From the NCBI GenBank assembly GCA_011052255.1, contig DRJJ01000039.1:1-7516 (forward strand): a stretch of DNA of 7,516 nt, in the 5' to 3' direction. This document shows, one piece after another, positions 1 through 6,025 of the stretch (its first letter is position 1; every line of letters begins with the position of its first letter). This DNA is from Gammaproteobacteria bacterium. Its GTDB lineage: Bacteria > Pseudomonadota > Gammaproteobacteria > DRJJ01. The notes under the pieces are model-generated. The model saw nothing but the letters and a program-made list of their open reading frames with translations, had not been told where the DNA came from and searched no databases. Made by a program: the position numbers and the translations under genes.

Positions 1-338
1 CCCGCTATCGCAAAGGTAGCCAGGCCCGCCGCATCGGCAACCAGAAAATAGCGCGGTGGAACAATGATCAGCCTGGCTGCTATAAAAATGATAATGGCAC
101 TGACAAGTGAGGCAATAAAAAATATCTGGTCACTGATCCAGAATACATCTCGGTCAAGCAGCATGTCACGCAGTGAGCCACCACCCAGACCGGTCGCAAT
201 CGCAATAATAATGACGCCAAACAAATCAAACTGCTTGAAGCCAGCTTTCAGCACACCGGAAGCAGACGAAACAATAACGGCCAGTAATGTTATCCAGAAC
301 AGGTTTGCCAGCAGTGAAGAAGTTGGGTCTAATATCAT
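1..338 (-). CDS. PF03458 (UPF0126) membrane protein, TRIC-like channel / glycine transporter family, 3'-truncated by window edge
   Basis: I translated this from the minus strand. The first 112 residues are visible and the rest lies beyond base 1. The protein is strongly hydrophobic. It carries the family hallmark of a Gly-rich turn followed by Arg-Asp (GLGGGSLRD, residues about 50-58), preceded by SGVLKAG and FGV and followed by an FW..D motif near residues 66-70. The second half-repeat begins at about residue 97 (YFLVADAAGLATF). Family members such as E. coli YadS and YicG are inner-membrane proteins built from two such repeats. The family has been described both as trimeric cation-channel-like and as glycine transporters. 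The ATG at 338 is the only plausible start, because an in-frame TGA lies 12 bases upstream and no strong ribosome site is visible. It begins 26 bp after the thrC stop on the same strand, so it is probably the last gene of the alaC-hom-thrC transcript. The family call is firm; the substrate is not. Confidence 0.88.
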   Translation of the reverse strand, partial: MILDPTSSLLANLFWITLLAVIVSSASGVLKAGFKQFDLFGVIIIAIATGLGGGSLRDMLLDRDVFWISDQIFFIASLVSAIIIFIAARLIIVPPRYFLVADAAGLATFAIA

Positions 339-364
339 ATCAAACAGTCTTCACATATACGGTA

Positions 365-1507
365 TCAGCTCATATTATCCAGTATCGCCCGCTTGACCGA
401 TTCCAGGTCAGCATCAATAGTAACCATCGGTGAGGTACTTTGTTTGATAGCGGCATCCGGATCTTTCAGACCATGGCCGGTCAGGGTACAGACGATACTA
501 CTGCCTTCCGGGATCTTGCCGGACTGTATGTCCATCATTGCCCCTGCCAGAGACGTAGCCGATGCCGGTTCGCAGAAGATGCCTTCTTTCTCGGCCAGCA
601 GCTTTTGGGCTGCGAGAATCACCTCGTCTGTACATTCGTCGAACCAGCCGCCTGATTCTTCTTTTACTTTCCAGGCCATGTCCCAGCTTTGCGGGTGGCC
701 AATGCGTATCGCTGTGGCAACCGTATCAGGGTTGTCAACCATTTCGCCACGCATAAAGGGTGCGCTCCCGGCGGCCTGGTAACCCAGCATGCGCGGGCGG
801 TTACCTACTATTGCCCCATCGGCGTAGCGGCAATGTCCGTCACAAAAAGTACAGGCACCGGTGACATGGTCACCGGAAGCTGAAGAATATTCACAGTAAC
901 CAATCCAGTGCGCGGTGATATTGCCAGCGTTACCGACAGGCAGGCAATGATAATCCGGCGCCCGTCCCAACTCTTCCATAATCTCAAACGCTGCGGTTTT
1001 CTGACCTTGTAGCCTATACGGGTTGATCGAGTTAACAATAGTGACCGGGGCGTGATCGGCAACTTCTTTTACCAGACGCATACCGTCATCAAAATTACCC
1101 TTGATCTGGATAACCACTGCGCCATGCATCATCGCCTGTGCCAGCTTACCCAGTGCGATCTTGCCGTCCGGTATCAGAACAAAAGCGGTAATACCGGCAC
1201 GAGCAGCGTAAGCAGCTGCAGCGGCAGAGGTGTTACCGGTTGAAGCGCAGATAATGGCCTCGCTGCCCTCTTCAACTGCCTTGGTGACGGCCATGGTCAT
1301 ACCGCGATCCTTGAATGAGCCGGTCGGGTTCAGGCCTTCGTATTTGACATAGATGTCCACTTTCTTGCCTAAGTGGGCAGGAATGTTGCTCAGCTTGATC
1401 AGCGGGGTATTGCCCTCACCGAGACTGATAATGCGGGTGTCGTCATTTACCGGCAAGCGGTCGCGGTAGGCTTCAATAAGGCCTGTGTATCTTGATCTAA
1501 ACGGCAT
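365..1507 (-). CDS. thrC: threonine synthase, short (Bacillus-like) type, with a Cys-rich insertion
   Basis: This is a PLP enzyme converting O-phospho-L-homoserine and water to L-threonine and phosphate, in the cytoplasm. It has 380 residues. Visible motifs are SLGEGNTPL (28-36), PTGSFKDRG (61-69) with K66 as the PLP Schiff-base lysine, CASTGNTSA (87-95), the phosphate-binding VGNAGNIT (191-198), AIRIGHPQSW (266-275) and the C-terminal LTGHGLKDP (342-350). This matches the ~350-residue class, not the longer E. coli/Pseudomonas class. The ATG start is supported by CAGGA at 1515-1519, 7 bases upstream, and by the usual SRYTGLIEAYRDRLPV opening. It lies 24 bp downstream of hom and is probably co-transcribed with it. 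Between GYCEY (203-207) and RPRMLGYQAAG (237-247) there are about 22 more residues than I expect, including C219-X2-C222-X3-C226. The reading frame is intact and the catalytic motifs are present, so the enzyme should be active. Confidence 0.96.
   Translation of the reverse strand: MPFRSRYTGLIEAYRDRLPVNDDTRIISLGEGNTPLIKLSNIPAHLGKKVDIYVKYEGLNPTGSFKDRGMTMAVTKAVEEGSEAIICASTGNTSAAAAAYAARAGITAFVLIPDGKIALGKLAQAMMHGAVVIQIKGNFDDGMRLVKEVADHAPVTIVNSINPYRLQGQKTAAFEIMEELGRAPDYHCLPVGNAGNITAHWIGYCEYSSASGDHVTGACTFCDGHCRYADGAIVGNRPRMLGYQAAGSAPFMRGEMVDNPDTVATAIRIGHPQSWDMAWKVKEESGGWFDECTDEVILAAQKLLAEKEGIFCEPASATSLAGAMMDIQSGKIPEGSSIVCTLTGHGLKDPDAAIKQSTSPMVTIDADLESVKRAILDNMS
858..876. repeat. perfect 8-bp inverted repeat inside thrC
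   Basis: The arms are ccggtgac (858-865) and gtcaccgg (869-876), separated by 3 bases. The repeat sits in the thrC codons for residues 212-217, inside the segment that looks inserted relative to other threonine synthases. It could be a by-product of codon choice (SGDHVTG) or a remnant of whatever inserted the segment. Confidence 0.6.
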
Positions 1508-1531
1508 GGTGATATCCTGTGCTGTGCTCTG

Positions 1532-2842
1532 TTAGGAAAGAGTTTCCATACGGATGCGAGTAACGCTTCCGTTGATGGTGTCCAGTTGTTCAATCTGTTT
1601 TATCGCATTGTCCATTTTACCTTCACGAATACGATGGGTCAGCATGATGATCTGTACGGTCTCCTGACCTTCTGTCGGTTCCTTTTGCAGCATGGCTTCA
1701 ATACTGATATCCAGACTACCCAGTATGCGTGTCACCTCTGCCATTACACCGGGTTGGTCACTGGCCTGCATGCGCAGGTAACAGGCCGTTTCAACCTCTG
1801 CCATGGGCAAAATATTCATTTCAGCCATCGCATCAGGCTGGAAGGCCAGGTGAGGCACACGGTTTTCCGGGTCGGTGGTCAGGCTGCGGGTCACATCAAC
1901 CAGGTCGGCTACTACTGCTGAAGCGGTAGGCTCGGCACCGGCGCCAGCGCCATAATACAATGTCGGACCTACCGCATCTCCCTGTACCAGCACGGCGTTC
2001 ATCACACCATCGACATTGGCTATCAGGCGGCGGTTCGGGATCAAGGTCGGGTGTACACGTAGTTCGATACCGTCTGCTGTACGTCGGGTAATACCGAGGT
2101 GCTTGATGCGATAACCCAACTGTTCAGCATAGGACACATCGTCCAGTGTCAGATGACTGATGCCTTCCGTGTAAACACGATCGAACTGCAACGGGATACC
2201 AAACGCTATTGAGGCCAGTATGGTCAGCTTATGCGCGGCGTCGATACCATCAATATCAAAGCTCGGATCGGCCTCGGCATAACCCAGCTGCTGCGCTTCC
2301 TTGAGCACGTCTTCAAAATCGCGGCCCTTGTCTTTCATCTCGGTGAGTATGAAATTACCGGTACCATTGATGATACCGGCTATCCATTCAATCTCGTTGG
2401 CCGACAGGCCTTCACGCAAGGCCTTGATGATAGGTATGCCACCGGCGACGGCTGCTTCAAAGGCAACGGTCACGCCCTTGCGTTGTGCGGCTTCGAAAAT
2501 TTCGTTGCCGTGTACCGCGATTAACGCCTTGTTGGCCGTGACCACGTGCTTGCCATTTTCAATGGCCTGTAATACCAGCTTGCGCGCCAGATCATAGCCA
2601 CCAATCAGCTCGACGACAATATCCACGTCCGGGTTGTTGACGACCTCGAACACATCTTCGGTCAGGGTTATGTTATCCAGGCCGCTGAACTGCCCGGTAT
2701 CCAGATCTCTCGCCGCAGCGTGTACGACCTGAATCCCACGACCTGCACGACGCGTAATCTCACGTGCATTACGTTGTAACACATTATAGGTACCCCCACC
2801 GACGGTACCCATTCCTAACAATCCAACATTTACCGGTTTCAC
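1532..2842 (-). CDS. hom: homoserine dehydrogenase with C-terminal ACT domain
   Basis: This enzyme reduces L-aspartate-4-semialdehyde to L-homoserine with NAD(P)H. It is the branch-point step to threonine and methionine. It has 436 residues, normal for the monofunctional enzyme. It opens with a Rossmann NAD(P)-binding loop GLLGMGTVG (7-15). TANKALI (102-108), with K105, and FEAAVAGGIPII (128-139) follow. The family signature runs from about 188 to 210 (ADPSFDIDGIDAAHK), with K205 the expected catalytic lysine. An ACT domain starts near residue 355 (LRMQASDQPGVMAEV) and runs to about 430. In this family that domain usually gives feedback inhibition by threonine. There is no aspartokinase fusion. 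The start is GTG at 2842, chosen because AGGAG lies 7 bases upstream at 2850-2854. It overlaps the aminotransferase stop by 4 bp (GTGA), which implies translational coupling. thrC follows 24 bp downstream. Confidence 0.97.
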   Translation of the reverse strand: MKPVNVGLLGMGTVGGGTYNVLQRNAREITRRAGRGIQVVHAAARDLDTGQFSGLDNITLTEDVFEVVNNPDVDIVVELIGGYDLARKLVLQAIENGKHVVTANKALIAVHGNEIFEAAQRKGVTVAFEAAVAGGIPIIKALREGLSANEIEWIAGIINGTGNFILTEMKDKGRDFEDVLKEAQQLGYAEADPSFDIDGIDAAHKLTILASIAFGIPLQFDRVYTEGISHLTLDDVSYAEQLGYRIKHLGITRRTADGIELRVHPTLIPNRRLIANVDGVMNAVLVQGDAVGPTLYYGAGAGAEPTASAVVADLVDVTRSLTTDPENRVPHLAFQPDAMAEMNILPMAEVETACYLRMQASDQPGVMAEVTRILGSLDISIEAMLQKEPTEGQETVQIIMLTHRIREGKMDNAIKQIEQLDTINGSVTRIRMETLS

Positions 2843-4053
2843 ACTTCATCTCCTGCAATCGTTTTATCCAGCACAATACCGTCGTTACGAAACATGTTTC
2901 GTATGCCACGAATGGCCTGGCGTGTGCGATGCTCATTTTCAATCAGACCGAAACGTACGTGGTCATCTCCATAATCGCCAAAACCGATACCGGGTGACAC
3001 GGCAACTTTGGCATCGGTCAGTAATTTCTTGGTAAATTCCAGTGAACCCATGTGCCTGTAGGGTTCAGGTATCGGCGCCCACACAAACATGGTCGCTTTG
3101 GGCGGGGTCACCTGCCAGCCGATAGCATTCAGACCACTGCATAGCACATCTCGCCGGCTGCAATACATATCCGCTATCTCCTGCACACATTCCTGCGGCC
3201 CTTCCAGTGCGGTGATCGCCGCAATCTGGATCGGTGTAAACATACCGTAATCCAGATAGGATTTCATTCTGGCCAGTGCTGCGATCAAGGTTGGGTTACC
3301 GCACATAAAGCCAACCCGCCAGCCCGGCATATTATAGGTCTTGGACAGTGAATAACTCTCCACCGCGATTTCCTTGGCGCCCGGCACCTGCAGTATGGAG
3401 GGTGCCTTGTAGCCGTCAAACACGATCTCGGCATAGGCCAGATCGTGTACCACCCATATTTTATGCTCGCGTGCGATCTTGACCACTTTCTCGAAAAAAT
3501 CCAGTTCAACACACTGGGTAGTCGGATTACCAGGAAAGTTCAGCACCAGCATTTTGGGCTTGGGCCAGGAGTCCTTTATTGCCTTGACCAGCTCGGCAAA
3601 GAAATCCACCCCGTCAACCAGCGGCACCAACCGGATATCGGCTCCGGCAATCACAAAACCGTAAGGATGGATCGGATAGGCCGGGTTGGGCACCAGCACC
3701 GCATCACCCGGCCCGACTGTGGCCAGCGCCAGGTGCGCCAGGCCTTCTTTTGAGCCAATGGTGACAATGGCCTCGGAATCAGGATCCAGATCCACATCGA
3801 AGCGCTTCTTGTACCAGTTGCATATCGCGCGCCGCAGTCTGGGGATACCCCTTGAAACGGAATATCGATGCGTATCGTTACGCCTTGAGGCCTCGACCAG
3901 CTTTTCAACAATATGGGCAGGGGTCGGCTGGTCCGGGTTGCCCATACCAAAATCGATAATATCCTCACCACGCGCCCGCGCCCTGGCCTTCAATTCATTG
4001 ACGATATTGAACACATAGGGTGGTAAGCGCTTGATTCTTGGAAATTCGTCCAT
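2839..4053 (-). CDS. alaC: class I PLP aminotransferase, AlaC-type alanine transaminase
   Basis: This is a fold-type I aminotransferase, probably interconverting pyruvate plus glutamate with alanine plus 2-oxoglutarate. It has 404 residues from the ATG at 4053. It starts MDEFPRIKRLPPYVF, matching the start of E. coli AlaC (YfdZ; RIDRLPPYVF as I remember it). Next come DIIDFGMGNPD (31-41), NFPGNPT (172-178), DLAYAEI (204-210) and YSLSKTYNMPGWRVGF (234-249) with PLP lysine K238. VRFGL near 366-370 holds R367, the likely substrate-carboxylate arginine. The frame stays open to a TTG at 4134. I rejected that start because the extra 27 residues are not family-like and the TTG is the first part of a likely -35 element. 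The ribosome site before 4053 is weak. The gene overlaps hom by 4 bp and is the first gene of the hom-thrC operon. Relatives are often annotated loosely as aspartate or LL-diaminopimelate aminotransferase. The subfamily is well supported, the exact substrate less so. Confidence 0.9.
   Translation of the reverse strand: MDEFPRIKRLPPYVFNIVNELKARARARGEDIIDFGMGNPDQPTPAHIVEKLVEASRRNDTHRYSVSRGIPRLRRAICNWYKKRFDVDLDPDSEAIVTIGSKEGLAHLALATVGPGDAVLVPNPAYPIHPYGFVIAGADIRLVPLVDGVDFFAELVKAIKDSWPKPKMLVLNFPGNPTTQCVELDFFEKVVKIAREHKIWVVHDLAYAEIVFDGYKAPSILQVPGAKEIAVESYSLSKTYNMPGWRVGFMCGNPTLIAALARMKSYLDYGMFTPIQIAAITALEGPQECVQEIADMYCSRRDVLCSGLNAIGWQVTPPKATMFVWAPIPEPYRHMGSLEFTKKLLTDAKVAVSPGIGFGDYGDDHVRFGLIENEHRTRQAIRGIRNMFRNDGIVLDKTIAGDEV
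2850..2854 (-). promoter_or_regulatory. Shine-Dalgarno site of hom
   Basis: AGGAG on the minus strand lies 7 bases before the GTG at 2842. It lies within the last codons of the aminotransferase gene. It settles the choice of a GTG start for hom. Confidence 0.8.
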
Positions 4054-4105
4054 CGCCAGTCCGGTTGCTATGTTTGCGGTATGCCGCTTCAGGTCAAAAG
4101 GCAAA

Positions 4106-4134
4106 ACCTTACTGACATTATAAATCCCTGTCAA
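4106..4134 (-). promoter_or_regulatory. candidate sigma-70 promoter of the alaC-hom-thrC operon
   Basis: On the minus strand a perfect TTGACA (4134-4129) is followed by a 17-base spacer and TAAGGT (4111-4106), which keeps the key T, A and final T of a -10 element. Transcription would start near 4099, leaving a leader of about 45 bases before the ATG at 4053. A perfect TATAAT also occurs within the spacer (4122-4117), but it has no good -35 at the right distance. Either version puts the start of transcription downstream of the TTG at 4134. Confidence 0.45.
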
Positions 4135-4260
4135 TGCAAGCAGTTAACAGGCCTGATCGCTCATGCAGTGCTAACAAGGCATACAGGTAGATGATAACAC
4201 TGTTGCAGTCAGGTATATTTAACTATTAACGCCTCATAATAGCCAAGGATACCCCCTTAG

Positions 4261-5022
4261 ATGAAAATCAGCACTCGAATAACCAGTCTTGCTTTTCTGC
4301 TCTTCACACTGCCGGTACTGGCCGCCCCGAACAACCTGCAACTGGCTGCCGATGCCTGGCCCCCTTATGTAGACCCGTCGCTGCCTGAGCAGGGTCTGGC
4401 CATGGATCTGGTCAAGACCGCGCTGCAACGTGCCGGATATACCAATACTGTGCACATCAGTAGCTGGGACAGGGTGCTGGAAGGCGCTCAAATTGGTGTT
4501 TATGACGTGATCGTCGCGGCCTGGCATAGCAAGCAACGAGAAAGCTTTCTGTATTTCAGTGAACCGTATTTCAAAAACAAAATCCTGCTCCTGAAAAACC
4601 GTGCCACCTCGATCAGGTACAAGAAGCTCGATGACCTGAATAAATATGTGATCGGCGTTATTGCCAACTATGCTTATGACCACGACTTCGACAATTCACG
4701 CGTCCTGAACAAAATACCCGATACCCAGTTAATCAGGAACCTGATCAAGCTCAGGCAATTACAGATAGATTTAACACTGGATGATGAGCTGGTACTGCTT
4801 TATGCGATGAACAAGTACATGCCCAAGGGTGCTAAAGAGCTGGAATTTCTACAGCCGCCGCTTGCGCTACGGAGTTTACGCATTGGTATAAGCAAGAAAA
4901 ACCCTGATCACAGGAAGATTGCTGCTCGTTTCGACAAGGCCATACAGGATATGATTAAAGACGGCAGCTATCAAAAGATACTTGAAAAACACCTTTCTTA
5001 TATCAAGCTACCGACTAAATAA
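4261..5022 (+). CDS. periplasmic solute-binding protein, SBP_bac_3 (amino-acid binding) type, solo
   Basis: This is a 253-residue secreted protein. It has a classical signal peptide: MKISTR, a hydrophobic core at about 7-20, and cleavage near VLA-AP (after 21 or 22). The rest is one SBP_bac_3 fold (about 25-245). ADAWPPYVDP (30-39) starts lobe 1. GVYDVIVAAW (79-88) is followed by SKQRESFLYFSEPYF (90-104), where R93 sits where the family's ligand-carboxylate arginine normally lies. The second lobe includes LDDELVLLYAM (173-183) and DGSYQKILEKH (234-244), the usual end of these proteins. An in-frame TAG directly precedes the ATG at 4261, so this is the first possible start. AAGGA (4245-4249) is 11 bases away, a rather long spacing. 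It is divergent from alaC. No permease or ATPase gene lies beside it, so it may feed a distant transporter or act as a sensor component. The ligand cannot be read from the sequence; an amino acid or related small polar solute is a guess. Confidence 0.88.
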   Translation: MKISTRITSLAFLLFTLPVLAAPNNLQLAADAWPPYVDPSLPEQGLAMDLVKTALQRAGYTNTVHISSWDRVLEGAQIGVYDVIVAAWHSKQRESFLYFSEPYFKNKILLLKNRATSIRYKKLDDLNKYVIGVIANYAYDHDFDNSRVLNKIPDTQLIRNLIKLRQLQIDLTLDDELVLLYAMNKYMPKGAKELEFLQPPLALRSLRIGISKKNPDHRKIAARFDKAIQDMIKDGSYQKILEKHLSYIKLPTK

Positions 5023-5047
5023 AGCAGACAAAAAAGAACCACCGCCA

Positions 5048-5082
5048 CCCGGTTTCGTCTCTTGTAGCAACACGAAACCGGG
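5048..5082. terminator. perfect 11-bp inverted repeat between convergent genes, possible bidirectional terminator
   Basis: The arms cccggtttcgt (5048-5058) and acgaaaccggg (5072-5082) are perfectly complementary around a 13-base loop. They lie in the 73-bp gap between the binding-protein stop and the OMP stop. The stem is strong, but no T-run follows directly on the plus strand. On the minus strand a run of six T (5029-5034) is reached only about 13 bases after the stem. A transcription-ending or mRNA-protecting hairpin is likely, though not a textbook intrinsic terminator. Confidence 0.6.
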
Positions 5083-5095
5083 CGCTTACAACCGA

Positions 5096-5851
5096 TCAGA
5101 ACTTGGCGTATAAGCCAGCGTAGGGACCATCGAAGGTAAGATCGCTGGAGACACCATCAAAATCATCCAGCTCGAGTTTCATCTTGCGATAACCTGCTGT
5201 CACACCAATAAACCAGGGTGTTTTGTACTTAACATGCACGTCAATATCAAAGAAATTACTACCCTGGTAGCCTATCCAGCTGCCATAGGCTCCCATGGAG
5301 AGTCCAGTCAGTGGTAGATTTGCAGCCCCTCCCACATATAACATGGGCACCCAGCCTGAAAATTCAGCCTTGCCTGTCTGGCCCACATTTCCGGAAATAC
5401 TGGTCTTGCCATCGACATATTTGGCATTAAAACCGATATCCAGATCGACGACATTATCCAGCACCTGCCAGTATAGTGTTACATCTGTTGTATCCAGAGC
5501 TACCAGGCTAGTAACGGATGCATTTAAGGGGAAAGTCTCCCCGCCTATGCTAATGGTTTTTGTCAGCACTCCGTTTGCAGCGGAATCCAGATCTGTTTTT
5601 TGCAGCTTTATATTAGGCAGGAATGGTGTCGGATGCTCTACTATAATATAGAAGGAGGTGACATTATCATCGTCGTAACCCAGATCCTCCTTGATATCGA
5701 TATTGTTGAAGAAATTTGCTGAATTATCATTAAAATACCCATCGATATCGTATTGCCAGTATGTAGCACCCGCTTCGACACTAATCGTATCGGCTACTGC
5801 CATGTTTGTCAGCAAAAGAGTTGAGAGGCCTAAGGCCAGTTTTGTGTTCAT
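5096..5851 (-). CDS. outer-membrane beta-barrel protein, TIGR04219 family
   Basis: The product has 251 residues. It has a signal peptide of about 20 residues (MNTKLALGLSTLLL, cleavage at AVA-DT). The mature part alternates polar and apolar residues and ends in Phe (YAGLYAKF), as outer-membrane barrels recognised by BamA do. Family landmarks are EHPTPFLPNIKLQKTDLD (72-89), LYWQVLDNVVDLDIGFNAKY (126-145), WVPMLYV (167-173), LPLTGLSMGAYG (179-190) and the tail GYRKMKLELDD with FDGPYAGL (220-248). This matches TIGR04219 outer-membrane proteins of gammaproteobacteria, whose role is unknown. An acidic stretch (EDLGYDDDN, 55-63) could face outward or bind cations. The frame is open to an ATG at 5896, but the true start is 5851, where AGGAG lies 5 bases upstream and a clean signal peptide begins. 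It converges with the binding protein and diverges from the Mth938-like gene, so it is probably monocistronic. Confidence 0.87.
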   Translation of the reverse strand: MNTKLALGLSTLLLTNMAVADTISVEAGATYWQYDIDGYFNDNSANFFNNIDIKEDLGYDDDNVTSFYIIVEHPTPFLPNIKLQKTDLDSAANGVLTKTISIGGETFPLNASVTSLVALDTTDVTLYWQVLDNVVDLDIGFNAKYVDGKTSISGNVGQTGKAEFSGWVPMLYVGGAANLPLTGLSMGAYGSWIGYQGSNFFDIDVHVKYKTPWFIGVTAGYRKMKLELDDFDGVSSDLTFDGPYAGLYAKF

Positions 5852-5856
5852 GACAT

Positions 5857-5861
5857 CTCCT
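5857..5861 (-). promoter_or_regulatory. Shine-Dalgarno site of the OMP gene
   Basis: AGGAG on the minus strand lies 5 bases before the ATG at 5851. It places the start there and not at the upstream in-frame ATG at 5896. Confidence 0.8.
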
Positions 5862-5953
5862 GTTAAATATCGATTATCGCTCGGTATGCGGAGCATAACG
5901 GCTAGCCAGTCTATACATGTATGTTTAATTGCGCTAAAACAACACGAAAGACC

Positions 5954-5970
5954 ATTATAATCGTGATTAT
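5954..5970 (-). promoter_or_regulatory. candidate -10 element with overlapping inverted repeat upstream of the OMP gene
   Basis: The minus strand has TATAAT at 5959-5954. It overlaps a perfect 6-bp inverted repeat ATAATC-gt-GATTAT (5957-5970). No convincing -35 lies 16-18 bases upstream, so an activator-dependent or different promoter is possible. The leader to the OMP start would be about 95 bases. The repeat resembles an operator overlapping a -10, but I cannot assign a regulator. The whole divergent spacer (5852-6025) otherwise shows only a 10-bp palindrome, atacatgtat (5913-5922). Confidence 0.35.
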
Positions 5971-5989
5971 GTGAACAGGTCTACAGTAC

Positions 5990-6018
5990 TTGCCCTGGAT
6001 TGCGACATGCACTACATT
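5990..6018 (+). promoter_or_regulatory. candidate sigma-70 promoter of the Mth938-like gene
   Basis: TTGCCC (5990-5995), a 17-base spacer and TACATT (6013-6018) each match consensus at four of six positions. Initiation 7 bases after the -10 would fall at about 6025, next to the ATG at 6026. This predicts a transcript with no, or almost no, leader. Confidence 0.45.
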
Positions 6019-6025
6019 GTAACCC

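Noticed and set aside
64..396. Plus-strand open frame of 110 codons at the left edge
   Set aside because: The minus strand here encodes a clear PF03458 protein with its GGG..RD motif; the plus frame is its shadow.
393..782. Open plus-strand frames opposite thrC, hom and rpoS (this is the longest over thrC)
   Set aside because: Low-complexity translations with no family resemblance, lying over genes with clear motifs on the other strand.
808..1062. Second minus-strand frame inside thrC, considered as sign of a frameshift explaining the odd segment
   Set aside because: The main thrC frame is unbroken across the region with conserved motifs on both sides, so the segment is an in-frame insertion and not a frameshift.
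4076..4087. Small hairpin gcgg-tatg-ccgc in the leader of the aminotransferase operon, considered as an attenuator
   Set aside because: Only 4-bp arms, no T-run and no leader peptide rich in threonine codons.
4054..4134. N-terminal 27-residue extension of the aminotransferase from a TTG
   Set aside because: Not family-like, no ribosome site, and the TTG overlaps a TTGACA promoter element; the ATG at 4053 fits known AlaC starts.
4234..4683. Open minus-strand frame of 149 codons opposite the binding protein
   Set aside because: No recognisable domain, antisense to a well-supported secreted protein; an out-of-frame shadow.
5852..5896. Upstream in-frame ATG for the OMP gene
   Set aside because: It would place 15 polar residues before a clean signal peptide, and the AGGAG site sits directly before 5851.
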